Shown: positions 24,390-32,813, counted from the stretch's first letter. The stretch is DNA of 64,000 nt from Streptomyces alboflavus (GCF_000716675.1 NZ_JNXT01000023.1:62001-126000); one strand, 5' to 3'. Notes: generated by a model not told the origin, from the letters alone. Program-made: numbers and translations.

Positions 24390-25501
24390 CCGACATCCTC
24401 CTCATCGCCCTCTACGCCTTCCTCGGCGCTGTCGCCGCCGGTCTGCTCGGCGCCCTCGTCCTGCGCCTGCTGCGGCACCGCTCCCTGGTCGTGTCGCTGA
24501 CCGTCGTCGTCGCGGTCGCCGTGACCGCGATGCTCGCCGGGACGCTGGCCGTGGCCTGGCAGATGTTTCTGTCCCGGCACGACCTGACAGTGGTCACCGT
24601 GGTCGTCGCCATGGCCGCCGCGGTGTCGCTGGCCACCGCGCTGCTGCTCGGCCGGTGGGTAGTGGCCCGCAGCAAGGCACTGACGCTCGCGGCCCGCTCC
24701 TTCGGCACGGGCGGCAGCTTCGCCGCACCCGACGAGCCCGCGACCGCCGAACTCGCGGCCCTCACCCGGGAGCTGGAGTCGACCAGCGCGCGGCTCGCCG
24801 AGTCGAGGGAGCGTGAGCGGGCCCTGGAGAGCTCCCGCCGTGAGCTGGTCGCCTGGATCTCGCACGACCTGCGGACGCCGCTCGCCGGACTGCGGGCCAT
24901 GGCGGAGGCGCTGGAGGACGGCGTGGCGGCGGACCCCGACCGCTATCTGCGGCAGATCCGCACGGAGGTGGAGCGCCTGAACGGCATGGTCGGCGACCTC
25001 TTCGAGCTCTCCCGCATCCACGCGGGCGCCCTCGCCCTCTCGCCGTCGCGGATCTCCGTGTACGACCTCGTGGGCGACGCGCTCGCCGGGGCGGACCCGC
25101 TGGCGCGGGAGCACGGCGTACGGCTCGTGGGGCGCCGCATCGACGCGGTGCCGATCGAGGTCGACAGCAAGGAGATGAGCAGGGTCCTGGGGAACCTGCT
25201 GGTCAACGCGATCCGGCGGACCCCGGCCGACGGTACGGTCGCCGTCGCGGCGGAGTGCTCGGACGCCGGCGTCGTCCTGTCGGTGACGGACGGCTGCGGC
25301 GGCATCCCCGAGGAGGACCTGGGCCGGGTCTTCGACACGGGCTGGCGCGGCACCCACGCGCGTACGCCCCCGGCGGGCGCGGGCCTCGGCCTCGCCATCG
25401 TCCGCGGCATCGTCGAGGCCCACGAGGGCCGCGCGGCGGTACGCAACGTCTCCGGAGGCTGCCGGTTCGAAGTGGTCCTGCCCCAGGCGGGACCTGCGTA
25501 G
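24386..25501 (+). CDS. Sensor histidine kinase
   Basis: 371 residues. Three N-terminal membrane helices (about 4-26, 36-60 and 66-92) with almost no extracytoplasmic loop are followed by a HAMP-like linker, the H-box WISHDLRTPLAGL (His160), N-box LGNLLVNAIRRTP, G1 box VTDGCGGIPEED and G2 box GAGLGLAIV. With little external domain it probably senses a signal in or near the membrane. It is co-translated with the response regulator. Confidence 0.9.
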   Translation: MTDILLIALYAFLGAVAAGLLGALVLRLLRHRSLVVSLTVVVAVAVTAMLAGTLAVAWQMFLSRHDLTVVTVVVAMAAAVSLATALLLGRWVVARSKALTLAARSFGTGGSFAAPDEPATAELAALTRELESTSARLAESRERERALESSRRELVAWISHDLRTPLAGLRAMAEALEDGVAADPDRYLRQIRTEVERLNGMVGDLFELSRIHAGALALSPSRISVYDLVGDALAGADPLAREHGVRLVGRRIDAVPIEVDSKEMSRVLGNLLVNAIRRTPADGTVAVAAECSDAGVVLSVTDGCGGIPEEDLGRVFDTGWRGTHARTPPAGAGLGLAIVRGIVEAHEGRAAVRNVSGGCRFEVVLPQAGPA

Positions 25502-25935
25502 GGCAGGCGGGCCCGTCGCCTTCGGCCAGGTCGCGGGGCCGGGCGACCCGCAGAGGAGCCCCGGGCCGCTGAGGGCGCCGCCGCCCCGGCCGCCCTCACC
25601 GCGCGCTCCGCGAAGCCGCCGTCACTGTGGGTCCTACGAAGCCGCCCTTGCTCCGGGCCTCGTGAAGCCGCCTTCACCGTGGGTCCTACGAAGCCGCCCT
25701 TGCTCCGGGCCCCGTGAAGCCGCCTTCACCGTGGGCGCCACGAAGCCGCCCTCGCGCCGCACCCCGTGAAGCCGCCCTCGCGCCGCACCCCGTGAAGCCG
25801 CCCTCGCGCCGCACCCCGCGAAGCCGCCCTCACTCCGGGCCCCGTGAAGCGGCCCTCACGGCCGGTGCCACGACGTCGCCGTCGCTTCGGGCCGTGCGAG
25901 TGCCCCTCCCCACAACGCCCGCCGCGCAGGCGCCC
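25502..25935. other. Intergenic region dominated by a minisatellite
   Basis: 434 bases between the convergent kinase and epimerase genes. About 260 bases of it are the 26-bp tandem repeat (25612-25871), with degenerate edge copies at 25586 and 25872. I see no gene in it. Confidence 0.7.
25612..25871. repeat. 26-bp tandem repeat, ten units
   Basis: GAAGCCGCC (one unit GAAGCGGCC) starts at 25612, 25638, 25664, 25690, 25716, 25742, 25768, 25794, 25820 and 25846, an exact 26-base spacing throughout. The second half of each unit varies among a few forms that alternate (for example ending GGGTCCTAC or GGGCCCCGT). Three consecutive units from 25742 are nearly identical. In two units GTGAAG-ccgc-CTTCAC makes a small hairpin. 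The period is not a multiple of three, so it is not a peptide repeat. Confidence 0.9.
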
Positions 25936-26988
25936 TCACCGCAGCTCCGCCCCCGCGAACTCCCGCATCCCCGCCGCGAAGCGGACCTCGGGTCGCCACC
26001 CGAGCGCCGCCCGCAGCCGCGCCGAGTCCGCCGTCACATGGCGGACGTCGCCGAGCCGGTACTCCCCGGTGACCACGGGCGCGGGTCCGCCGTGGGCGTC
26101 GGCGAGGGCGCGGGCCATCTCGCCGACGGTGTGCGGGTCGCCGCTGCCCGTGTTGAAGGCCGTGAACGTCCCGGCGGCCGCCACGTCCCGCACGGACTCC
26201 AGGGCCGTCGCCGCGGCCGCCGCCACGTCCCGTACGTGCACGAAGTCCCGCCGCTGGCCGCCGTCCTCGAAGACGCGCGGCGCCTCACCGCGGGCGAGCG
26301 CGGAGCGGAACAGGGCGGCCACCCCGGCATAGGGGGTGTCGCGGGGCATGCCGGGGCCGTACACGTTGTGGTAGCGCAGCGACACCGCGCGGCCGTCGGT
26401 CGAGCGGGCCCACGCCGCGCTCAGGTGTTCCTGGGCCAGCTTCGTCGTGGCGTACACGTTGCGCGGGTCGAGGGGCGCGTCCTCGGCCACCAGGCCGGGC
26501 GCCAACTCGGCGCCGCAGGACGGGCAGAGCGGCTCGAACCGCCCGGCCGCCAGGTCCTTCTCGGCGCGCGGCCCCGGCCGCACCACGCCGTGCCGCGCGC
26601 ACACGTACCGCCCCTCTCCGTAGACGACCATCGACCCGGCGAGCACCAGGTCCCGCAGTCCGGCCCGTGCCATCGCGGCGAGCAGCACCGCCGTGCCCAG
26701 GTCGTTGCAGCCGACGTACGCGGGCGCGTCCGCGAAGTCCTTGCCGAGCCCCACCATGGCTGCCTGGTGGCACACCGCGTCGACACCGGCCAGCGCCGAC
26801 TCCACGCCGTCGGGGTCGCGCACGTCGCCGACGACGAACCGCTCGCCGGCCCGGGCCGCGCGCGGCGGCCCGCCGTGCGCCGACGCGAGGACCGCGTCGT
26901 AGGAGACGACTTCGTGGCCGCGCGCGAGCAGCGCGTCGACGACGTGTGTTCCGATGAACCCGGCTCCGCCGGTGACCAGTACCCGCAT
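25936..26988 (-). CDS. NAD-dependent sugar-nucleotide epimerase with Cys/His insert
   Basis: 350 residues. The extended SDR fold has the Rossmann motif VLVTGGAGFIGTHV at the N-terminus and catalytic YATTK (YxxxK). An insert around residues 125-160 carries VCARHG and LCPSCGAE, giving a possible C-x2-H plus C-x2-C zinc site. The family interconverts or dehydrates NDP-sugars. The gene faces the kinase gene across the 26-bp repeat and may supply sugar for the nearby glycosyltransferases. Confidence 0.85.
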   Translation of the reverse strand: MRVLVTGGAGFIGTHVVDALLARGHEVVSYDAVLASAHGGPPRAARAGERFVVGDVRDPDGVESALAGVDAVCHQAAMVGLGKDFADAPAYVGCNDLGTAVLLAAMARAGLRDLVLAGSMVVYGEGRYVCARHGVVRPGPRAEKDLAAGRFEPLCPSCGAELAPGLVAEDAPLDPRNVYATTKLAQEHLSAAWARSTDGRAVSLRYHNVYGPGMPRDTPYAGVAALFRSALARGEAPRVFEDGGQRRDFVHVRDVAAAAATALESVRDVAAAGTFTAFNTGSGDPHTVGEMARALADAHGGPAPVVTGEYRLGDVRHVTADSARLRAALGWRPEVRFAAGMREFAGAELR

Positions 26989-27041
26989 GCAGCCCACGCT
27001 AAGCAGCGGACGGCCCGCACGGACCGCGCCACGGCCCCGCG

Positions 27042-28082
27042 TCACCGTTCCGTAAGACCCTGCCCGGGACGGCCGTCGTCGCCATGGCCGTACAGCGCCG
27101 TCGTACGGACCCCCGCCTGGAACCGCGTCCGCACCCCGAGCACCGCCATGATCCGGCTCATCCGGCGCTCCACCGTGCGCTGGGCCACGCCGAGCCGGCG
27201 GGCGATGGCGCTGTCGGTGAGTCCTGCGCGCAGATGGGCGAGCAGCAGCTCGTCGTCGGGGGAGAGCCCGGCGTGGGCGGCCGGGGCCGCGGGCCACAGG
27301 GGCGTGGCGCGCTGCCAGAGGAGTTCGAAGAGGGCGATGAGCCCTTCGAGCAGGGCGGACTGCTGGAGGACCAGGATCTCCTCCTCGCTGGGCAGCACGA
27401 ACGGCACGAGCGCCACCTTGCGGTCGGCGACCACCAGCTTCAGCGGTACGTCCGCGAGCACCCGGCTCTCCTCGCCGCGCTCGGCGAGCTCCCGGGTGGC
27501 CTCCACCCGGCCGGGGCCGTCGAGGCCCGCCTGGTCGTAGATCGCGCGATAGCGCAGGCCCTTGTCGAGGCGCTCGCGCTGCACGGTGTCCTGCCGCCGC
27601 AACGGCTCCACCACGTAGGGCGGTTTGTCCAGGATCAGCATCTCGCTCTTGGCCATCTGCTGGGTCTGGAAGAACTGCTGGGCGATGGCCTCGCGCCCGC
27701 GCAGGATCAGCACCGGCGAGCCCTCGCCGCGCAGCCGCCCGGCCCGGAACTCCTCGGCGAGCCCGGCCGCGGCGAGGCGTGCGTGCGCGATCTCCTCCTG
27801 GCGGCGCAGCGCGAGGACTTCGAGCGCCACGTCGGGCGGGGCCGGGGTGAGCCGCTCCGTGCCGTCCGCGGCGCCCGTCAGGAGCCCCAGGTCGGTCAGC
27901 GAGCGCACGTGCCCGCGCACCGACTCGTCGGTGAGGCCCGTGGCCCGGGCGAGCGCGCCGAGCGTCGAGCCGGGGGCCGCGAGGAGCGCGCGGTACACAC
28001 GCTCCTCGCCGGGGCCGACGCCGAGCCCGGCGAGGACCGGGGCGTGCGGGGGTGGCGGGGTCTGCTCCGGCGTCGCGTCCAT
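27042..28082 (-). CDS. TrmB-like / LuxR-type transcriptional regulator
   Basis: 346 residues. The N-terminus (about 15-75) is a winged helix resembling TrmB/ArsR regulators (LGALARATGLTDESVRGHVRSL). The centre (about 125-260) looks like the TrmB phospholipase-D-type sensor region. The C-terminus is a LuxR helix-turn-helix (LLLAHLRAGLTDSAIARRLG...TVERRMSRIM). This two-ended regulator type is common in Streptomyces and its ligands are unknown. Two related dyads upstream (28107-28137) may be its own operator. Confidence 0.82.
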   Translation of the reverse strand: MDATPEQTPPPPHAPVLAGLGVGPGEERVYRALLAAPGSTLGALARATGLTDESVRGHVRSLTDLGLLTGAADGTERLTPAPPDVALEVLALRRQEEIAHARLAAAGLAEEFRAGRLRGEGSPVLILRGREAIAQQFFQTQQMAKSEMLILDKPPYVVEPLRRQDTVQRERLDKGLRYRAIYDQAGLDGPGRVEATRELAERGEESRVLADVPLKLVVADRKVALVPFVLPSEEEILVLQQSALLEGLIALFELLWQRATPLWPAAPAAHAGLSPDDELLLAHLRAGLTDSAIARRLGVAQRTVERRMSRIMAVLGVRTRFQAGVRTTALYGHGDDGRPGQGLTER

Positions 28083-28693
28083 GCCACCGTCTTCCCTCTT
28101 CTGCGCGTCGGAATGCCGACACTGGCGGAACTCCGACGCTCTCTTCGGCGCGGACCCCGGTACGGTCATGCCTGCCATGGATGCGGTTGTCATGAACGCC
28201 GAAGTCGCGTGCCGGAAGCGGCAGTCTGCCTGACGGCGATTTCCGCGTCCACGGCGCGTTCCGCCTTCCGGCGACGCCGCAGGCCGTGCAGGGCCGCGCG
28301 CGGCGCGCGGTACGAGACCGGCACGGGATGCCCCGGCTCTACGCCCCCGCACGTCAGGGGCGCCAACCCCCCACTCGGGGCATCCCGTGCCACCCGCGCC
28401 CCCACCTTCTTCGCGCGCCCCCGGCCCGCTGCGCGCGCTCCCCGCCCGTCGGCGGCTCCATCTGGCCCACCCGCCCCACCTGCCGCGTCGGCATCCGCCC
28501 GACGGCCGCGCGCCCGTGCGGCATTAAGAACGCATAAATACTGCCGGAAAATGGCAGTGCGCCGAAGGGGTGGGTCGCGTCAGGATGGGAGTGCAGGGAC
28601 GGGGGGCGAGGCCCGGGTGCCGGATCACGGAAACGAGGTCCGGCACCCGGGTGCGTGCGGCTCCCGTGCGTGACCGGTCAAGGGGGCGGGGGC
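28083..28693. other. Long intergenic region with tandem dyads and a 16-bp inverted repeat
   Basis: 611 bases with no convincing gene. Near the regulator start are GTCGGAATGCCGAC (28107-28120) and GGCGGAACTCCGAC (28124-28137), two related copies 17 bases apart. A perfect 16-base inverted repeat occupies 28320-28335 and 28376-28391. Further right an A/T-rich stretch (about 28521-28553) contains the stem ACTGCC-ggaaaat-GGCAGT at 28540-28558 and may be the promoter of the next gene. Confidence 0.55.
28320..28391. repeat. Perfect 16-bp inverted repeat with 40-base loop
   Basis: GGCACGGGATGCCCCG (28320-28335) is exactly complementary to 28376-28391. The loop is GC-rich and itself partly foldable. 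It stands alone in a gene-free region, so it may be a terminator, a structured RNA or a protein-binding site. Confidence 0.7.
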
Positions 28694-29395
28694 ATGGGGG
28701 AGTTGATCGACGCGGCGGTGGGGTTCCCAGGAGTGGCCTTCACCTCCGCGATGGCGGTGGTGGTGTGCTTCTGGCTGCTCGTCGCGGTGGGCCTGGGCCG
28801 GGCCGACAGCTTCGACGAGGACGCCGACCTGGGCGCCGCCGGGCTCGGCGGCGTGCCGGTGGCCGTGGCCGTGTCGCTGCTCGTGGGCACGGGCTGGCTG
28901 GTGACCCTGGCGGGCTCCGTCGCGCTCGAGCGGACCGGCTGGACGGGGCTCGCGCACGCGGCGGGGGACCTCGGGCTGCTCGCGGTGGCCGCGCTCGTCG
29001 CGTACGGGGCGACGCGCGCCCTCGTCCGCGCACCGGCGCGGGACCCGAGCGGCGCCGCCACGTCGCCCCAGGACCTCGTCGGCTCGGTGGGCACGGTCCG
29101 CACCGGCTGGGTCGACCTGGAGTCGGGCCAGGCCGAAGTGGCCGCGCCGGACGGGACCGTGGCCGTCGTCGAGATCCGGCAGGACCCGTCCGTGGCGGGG
29201 GAGCCGATGGCGGTCGGCGGCAGTGCCCTGCTGCACGCGTACGACGCCACCGGCGCGTTCTTCTGGGCCGTGCCCTGCGCGGTGCCGCTCGCCCCGGGCC
29301 GCCCCCGCCCCGCCCGCGCGGCCGAGGCCCCACCCGCGAGCCGCGCGGACACCGGCCCCGCGGACGACCCCTGGCCCCACGCCGACTGCGCATGA
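28694..29395 (+). CDS. Membrane protein with OB-fold-like C-terminus (NfeD/YqiJ type)
   Basis: 233 residues. Three hydrophobic helices occur in the first ~130 residues. The segment LVGSVGTVRTGWVDLESGQAEVAA and the following strand-rich part look like the OB-fold found after the membrane region of NfeD/YqiJ proteins, which usually accompany flotillins. No flotillin gene is nearby, and this assignment is tentative. The ATG at 28694 follows a G-rich ribosome site. Confidence 0.65.
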   Translation: MGELIDAAVGFPGVAFTSAMAVVVCFWLLVAVGLGRADSFDEDADLGAAGLGGVPVAVAVSLLVGTGWLVTLAGSVALERTGWTGLAHAAGDLGLLAVAALVAYGATRALVRAPARDPSGAATSPQDLVGSVGTVRTGWVDLESGQAEVAAPDGTVAVVEIRQDPSVAGEPMAVGGSALLHAYDATGAFFWAVPCAVPLAPGRPRPARAAEAPPASRADTGPADDPWPHADCA

Positions 29396-29469
29396 CGCCC
29401 GGCCCGCGCCCGGCCCCCACTGGCCCGAGCGGCCGTTCTGACGCCGCGCGCACGGCAGTTCACCCACAC

Positions 29470-29820
29470 TCAGGCGTAGCTGAGGATCAGTGCCGCCAGG
29501 GTGACCTGCGCGCTGATCTGCACCGTGATCAGCAGCCCCCGCCAGCCCTCGAACGGCTCCCGGCGGCGCGGCCACGCGGCCGCGAGGACGCCGGACACCG
29601 CCGAGACGAGGAAGGCCCCCGCGACCAGGGCCGGGGACACCCGCGCGCAGTCGACGCCGTACGTCAGGCACCCGGAGGCGCGCTCGGAGGACAGCGTGAG
29701 CACGAGGGAGCCGATGGCGGTGGGCACGAGGAGCACGAGGGCGACCAGGGCAGTGATGCGGGCGGCCCGGTCACCGGCGTCGGGTCGCGGGGCGGCGGTG
29801 CTGCGGCTTTCGGTGGTCAT
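29470..29820 (-). CDS. Small membrane protein of unknown function
   Basis: 116 residues with three or four hydrophobic helices (about 24-44, 65-82 and 97-115), two cysteines between the first helices (SGCLTYGVDCA) and a basic cytoplasmic loop (PRRREPFEGW). I recognise no family. The region upstream carries ACTCA-N7-TGAGT (29866-29882) and a 10/20-base repeat. Confidence 0.65.
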   Translation of the reverse strand: MTTESRSTAAPRPDAGDRAARITALVALVLLVPTAIGSLVLTLSSERASGCLTYGVDCARVSPALVAGAFLVSAVSGVLAAAWPRRREPFEGWRGLLITVQISAQVTLAALILSYA

Positions 29821-29884
29821 GCCCCCAGTCCAGCCGTGGCCGAGGCCCCGGAGAACCGGTCGGGTACTCAGACGCCTTGAGTGG

Positions 29885-29944
29885 CCGCACTCATCCGCAT
29901 GCAGCCGAACTCAGCCGCACGCAGCCGCACTCATCTGCTCAGGT
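29885..29944. repeat. Short 10/20-bp tandem repeat
   Basis: Three 20-base units start at 29885, 29905 and 29925; each is made of two related decamers (CCGCACTCAT, CCGCATGCAG, CCGAACTCAG and so on). The repeat lies just upstream of the 116-residue membrane protein gene. Confidence 0.55.
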
Positions 29945-30033
29945 GTCCGTGCGTGGCCGCATCCATCCGCTCACGCGTCGCGCGTCGTCGCGCGCCCCCG
30001 GATGCGGGCCTCCGCGACCGCGGCCCGCCCGCC

Positions 30034-30450
30034 CTACGCCGCAGGCCCGAGCCGCGGTATCTCGATGGCGGGGCACCGGTCCATGACCATGTCGAGGCCC
30101 GCGGCGCGCGTGCGCGCGTAGGCCGCCTCGTCGATGACGTCGAGCTGGAACCACACGGCCTTCGCGCCGATGGCGACGGCCTCGTCGGCGACGGCGCCTG
30201 CGAGGTCGCTGTTCACGAACACGTCCACGACATCGACGTCGAAGGGAATCTCGGCGAGCGAGGCATACCCCTTCTCGCCGTGCACCGTCTCCGCCTTGGG
30301 GTGGACCGGCACGACGCGTTTGCCGTACCGCTGGAGCACCTCGGCGACGCCGTACGCGGCACGCCGCTCGTTGTTCGACAGGCCGACGACGGCCCAGGTG
30401 TCACCGAGTCCGGTGAGGATCTTGCGGACGGTGGCGGGGTCGCCGTGCAT
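30034..30450 (-). CDS. CoA-binding protein (YccU-like)
   Basis: 138 residues, a single CoA-binding Rossmann domain as in the YccU family: WAVVGLSNNERRAAYGVAEVL, RVVPVHPKAETVHGEKGYASLAEIP, DVVDVFVNSD and AVWFQLDVIDE. These stand-alone domains resemble the N-terminal part of succinyl-CoA synthetase alpha. Their physiological role is not established. It lies downstream of TerD but is separated from it by a strong hairpin. Confidence 0.88.
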   Translation of the reverse strand: MHGDPATVRKILTGLGDTWAVVGLSNNERRAAYGVAEVLQRYGKRVVPVHPKAETVHGEKGYASLAEIPFDVDVVDVFVNSDLAGAVADEAVAIGAKAVWFQLDVIDEAAYARTRAAGLDMVMDRCPAIEIPRLGPAA

Positions 30451-30487
30451 GTCGGGCCTCCAGGGTGTCGTCGGTCTCACTACGCCA

Positions 30488-30528
30488 ACGGCGGCGCGAG
30501 CCGGGTGATTCCCGGCTCGCGCCGCCGT
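30488..30528. terminator. Perfect 18-bp hairpin after the TerD gene
   Basis: Arms 30488-30505 and 30511-30528 are perfectly complementary around a five-base loop, 48 bases past the TerD stop on the minus strand. Confidence 0.75.
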
Positions 30529-30575
30529 CGGGCAGGGCGGCAGGACGGGGTGTCCGCGGCGCCGCCGGGCGGGCG

Positions 30576-31151
30576 TCAGACGTTGACGCCGAAGTCCGAC
30601 GCGATGCCGCGCAGGCCGCTCGCGTAACCCTGGCCGACGGCACGGAACTTCCACTCGGCGCCGTGGCGGTAGAGCTCGCCGAAGACCATCGCGGTCTCCG
30701 TCGACGCGTCCTCGGAGAGGTCGTAGCGGGCGATCTCCTGGTTGTCCGCCTGGTTCACCACGCGGATGAACGCGTTGCGGACCTGGCCGAAGGACTGGCC
30801 GCGGTTCTCCGCGTCGTGGATCGACACCGGGAACACGATCTTCGTGATCTGCGGGGGCACCCCGGCGAGGTTGACCTTGACGGCCTCGTCGTCGCCCTCG
30901 CCCTCACCGGTGAGGTTGTCGCCCGTGTGCTCCACGGAGCCGTCGGGGCTCGTGAGGTTGTTGTAGAAGATGAAGTGCTGGTCGGAGACGACCTTTCCGG
31001 AGTCGTCGCAGAGCAGCGCGCTGGCGTCGAGGTCGTAGTCCGTGCCGGTGGTGGTCCGCACGTCCCAGCCCAGGCCGATCAGCACGGCCGTGAGGCCGGG
31101 CGCCTCCTTGCTCAGCGAGACATTGCCGCCCTTGGAGAGGGAAACTCCCAC
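30576..31151 (-). CDS. TerD-family protein
   Basis: 191 residues, full length for TerD/TerE proteins of the tellurite/stress response. Hallmarks are [20 protein letters not shown] at the start, [36 protein letters not shown] and [14 protein letters not shown]. The acidic loops bind calcium in characterised members. The role is in stress defence, possibly at membranes, rather than tellurite chemistry as such. A BlaI-type palindrome lies 64 bases upstream and overlaps a -10-like TAGATT on the minus strand. Confidence 0.92.
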   Translation of the reverse strand: MGVSLSKGGNVSLSKEAPGLTAVLIGLGWDVRTTTGTDYDLDASALLCDDSGKVVSDQHFIFYNNLTSPDGSVEHTGDNLTGEGEGDDEAVKVNLAGVPPQITKIVFPVSIHDAENRGQSFGQVRNAFIRVVNQADNQEIARYDLSEDASTETAMVFGELYRHGAEWKFRAVGQGYASGLRGIASDFGVNV

Positions 31152-31214
31152 GTGTCCTCCTGTGGTCCGCTACCGAGAATCGCATCCGGCCGTGGTCAGG
31201 GCCGGGACTTAGAA

Positions 31215-31230
31215 TCTACATGAGTGTAGA
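31215..31230. promoter_or_regulatory. BlaI-type operator between TerD and BlaI genes
   Basis: TCTACA-tgag-TGTAGA is a perfect 6+4+6 dyad of the TACA/TGTA type recognised by BlaI/MecI repressors. It lies between the divergent TerD and BlaI genes and covers a -10 hexamer (TAGATT, complement of 31213-31218) for TerD. A second dyad ACATAC-gtgag-GTATGT is at 31297-31313, closer to BlaI. Confidence 0.65.
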
Positions 31231-31394
31231 AGCGTCCGAAGGGGGTACAGCCCCTTCCGGCCGTTACGATGTGGCGCTCCCTATGAGACGTACGCGACAT
31301 ACGTGAGGTATGTGATGCGAGGGAGCGAGAGACGACGGAAGCACGCGCGGCGGCGGCAGGCGCGGCACACCGCGACGGGAGGCGAGGGCACGGT

Positions 31395-31805
31395 ATGACG
31401 CAGCATGCGGAAGGGCCGCGGGAGCCGCGTCCGCGCAGACGCGGGCAGGGCGAGCTGGAGGCCCAGGTGCTCGCGGCGCTGCACGGCGCGCGCGGCCCGG
31501 TGAGCGCGGCCTGGGTGCAGGAGCGCATCGGCGGCGACCTCGCGTACACGACGGTCATGACGATCCTCACGCGCCTGCTCGCCAAGAACGTGGTGACACG
31601 TGAACGCGCGGGCCGCTCCTTCGTGTGGCGGTCCACCGCCGACGAGGCCGGGCTCGCCGCGCTGCGGATGCGCAAGGTCCTCGACGGTGAGAGCGACCGG
31701 TCAGCGGTCCTCGCGAGCTTCGTCACCACCCTGTCCGCCGACGACGAGCGGCTGCTGCGCGATCTGCTCGGCGAGGCGGGCGGCACCGCGGGCGCGGAGG
31801 ACTGA
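31395..31805 (+). CDS. BlaI/MecI/CopY-family repressor
   Basis: 136 residues. A winged helix-turn-helix (about 12-80: GELEAQVLAALHGARGPVSA, AYTTVMTILTRLLAKNVV, RERAGRSFVWRS) is followed by a helical dimerisation tail. Proteins of this type bind TACA-N-TGTA palindromes and are cleaved by an M56 metalloprotease after signal sensing. The M56 gene begins ten bases downstream, which supports that pairing. Matching operators stand before the TerD and TerB-like genes. Confidence 0.9.
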   Translation: MTQHAEGPREPRPRRRGQGELEAQVLAALHGARGPVSAAWVQERIGGDLAYTTVMTILTRLLAKNVVTRERAGRSFVWRSTADEAGLAALRMRKVLDGESDRSAVLASFVTTLSADDERLLRDLLGEAGGTAGAED

Positions 31806-31814
31806 CCGCTCGCC

Positions 31815-32813
31815 ATGGGGCTCTTCGTCTTTCTGCCGCTCGTGCTGCCGCTGTCCGCCTGGCCGGTCGCCCGGCTCGCCGCCCAGCACCTGCACCCGCG
31901 CACCGCGACCCGCCTGCTGACCGCGCTGGCCGCCGTCATGGCCGTGTGCAGCACGCTCTGCCTGGCCCTGCTCATGGTCGTCGGCACCGCCCAACTCCCC
32001 GGCAACCCGCTGCCCGACGGCTGGTCGGACCCCGAGGTCCGCGCCGCGCTGCCCTACGACGAGGTCGCGGGCCGGGCCGCGATCCCGGCGCTGACGCTCG
32101 TCTGCGGGGCTCTCGCGCGCACGCTGTGGCGGCATGCGACGGTACGGCGCCGTGGGTGGCGTGCGCTCGCGGGGCTGCCCGGTACGTCGGTGGCCGTGGT
32201 GCCGGACGAGACCGAGGCGTATGCCTACGCGCTGCCCGGGAAGGAGCGGCGGGCCGAGGGCCGTTCGCGGGGTCGGCGCCGGACCGGGAGGAGCGGCCGG
32301 GGCGCGCCGCACGGGCGTGTCGTCGTCAGCCGCGCGCTGCTCGACCGGCTCCAACCCGCCGAACGGCGTGCCCTGTTCGCCCACGAGCGAGCCCATCTCA
32401 CCGCGCGCCACCACCGGTTCCTGCTGGTGACGCAGTTGGCGGCGCGCGCCAACCCGTTCCTGCGGCCGCTCTGCACAGCCACCGCGTACACCGCCGAGCG
32501 GTGGGCCGACGAGGAGGCGGCGGCGGTCGTACGGGACCGGCGTGTGGTGGCGCGCGCCATCGGCAAGGCCGCGCTCGCCCGGCCGCGCACGCCCGGGCCC
32601 GCGCTCGCGGGGCTTGCCGCCGCGGGCCCGGTGCCGCGCCGCGTCGCCGCACTGCTCGGCCCGGCGCCCGCGGCCCGCACCCGGCCCTCGCTGTTCACGG
32701 CGATGGGCCTCGCGCTCTGGGGCGCCGCGTGCGGCACCGTCGTGTCCGCGATGTCCTCGGCGAACGCGACGGTGACGATGGTGCTCGTCCTGCGGGCCGC
32801 CACGCCGCTGTGA
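31815..32813 (+). CDS. M56-family membrane metallopeptidase (BlaR1-like protease part)
   Basis: 332 residues. Hydrophobic helices lie near residues 1-20, 34-58, 90-105 and 295-320. The zinc motif HExxH is in LFAHERAHLTARHH. Unlike BlaR1 of staphylococci there is no C-terminal penicillin-binding sensor domain, so the signal is something else. The protein is expected to cleave the adjacent BlaI repressor and release its targets. Confidence 0.88.
   Translation: MGLFVFLPLVLPLSAWPVARLAAQHLHPRTATRLLTALAAVMAVCSTLCLALLMVVGTAQLPGNPLPDGWSDPEVRAALPYDEVAGRAAIPALTLVCGALARTLWRHATVRRRGWRALAGLPGTSVAVVPDETEAYAYALPGKERRAEGRSRGRRRTGRSGRGAPHGRVVVSRALLDRLQPAERRALFAHERAHLTARHHRFLLVTQLAARANPFLRPLCTATAYTAERWADEEAAAVVRDRRVVARAIGKAALARPRTPGPALAGLAAAGPVPRRVAALLGPAPAARTRPSLFTAMGLALWGAACGTVVSAMSSANATVTMVLVLRAATPL

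Noticed and set aside
25612..25871. CRISPR array
   Set aside because: Units are directly adjacent with no unique spacers, and no cas gene is present; it is a tandem minisatellite.
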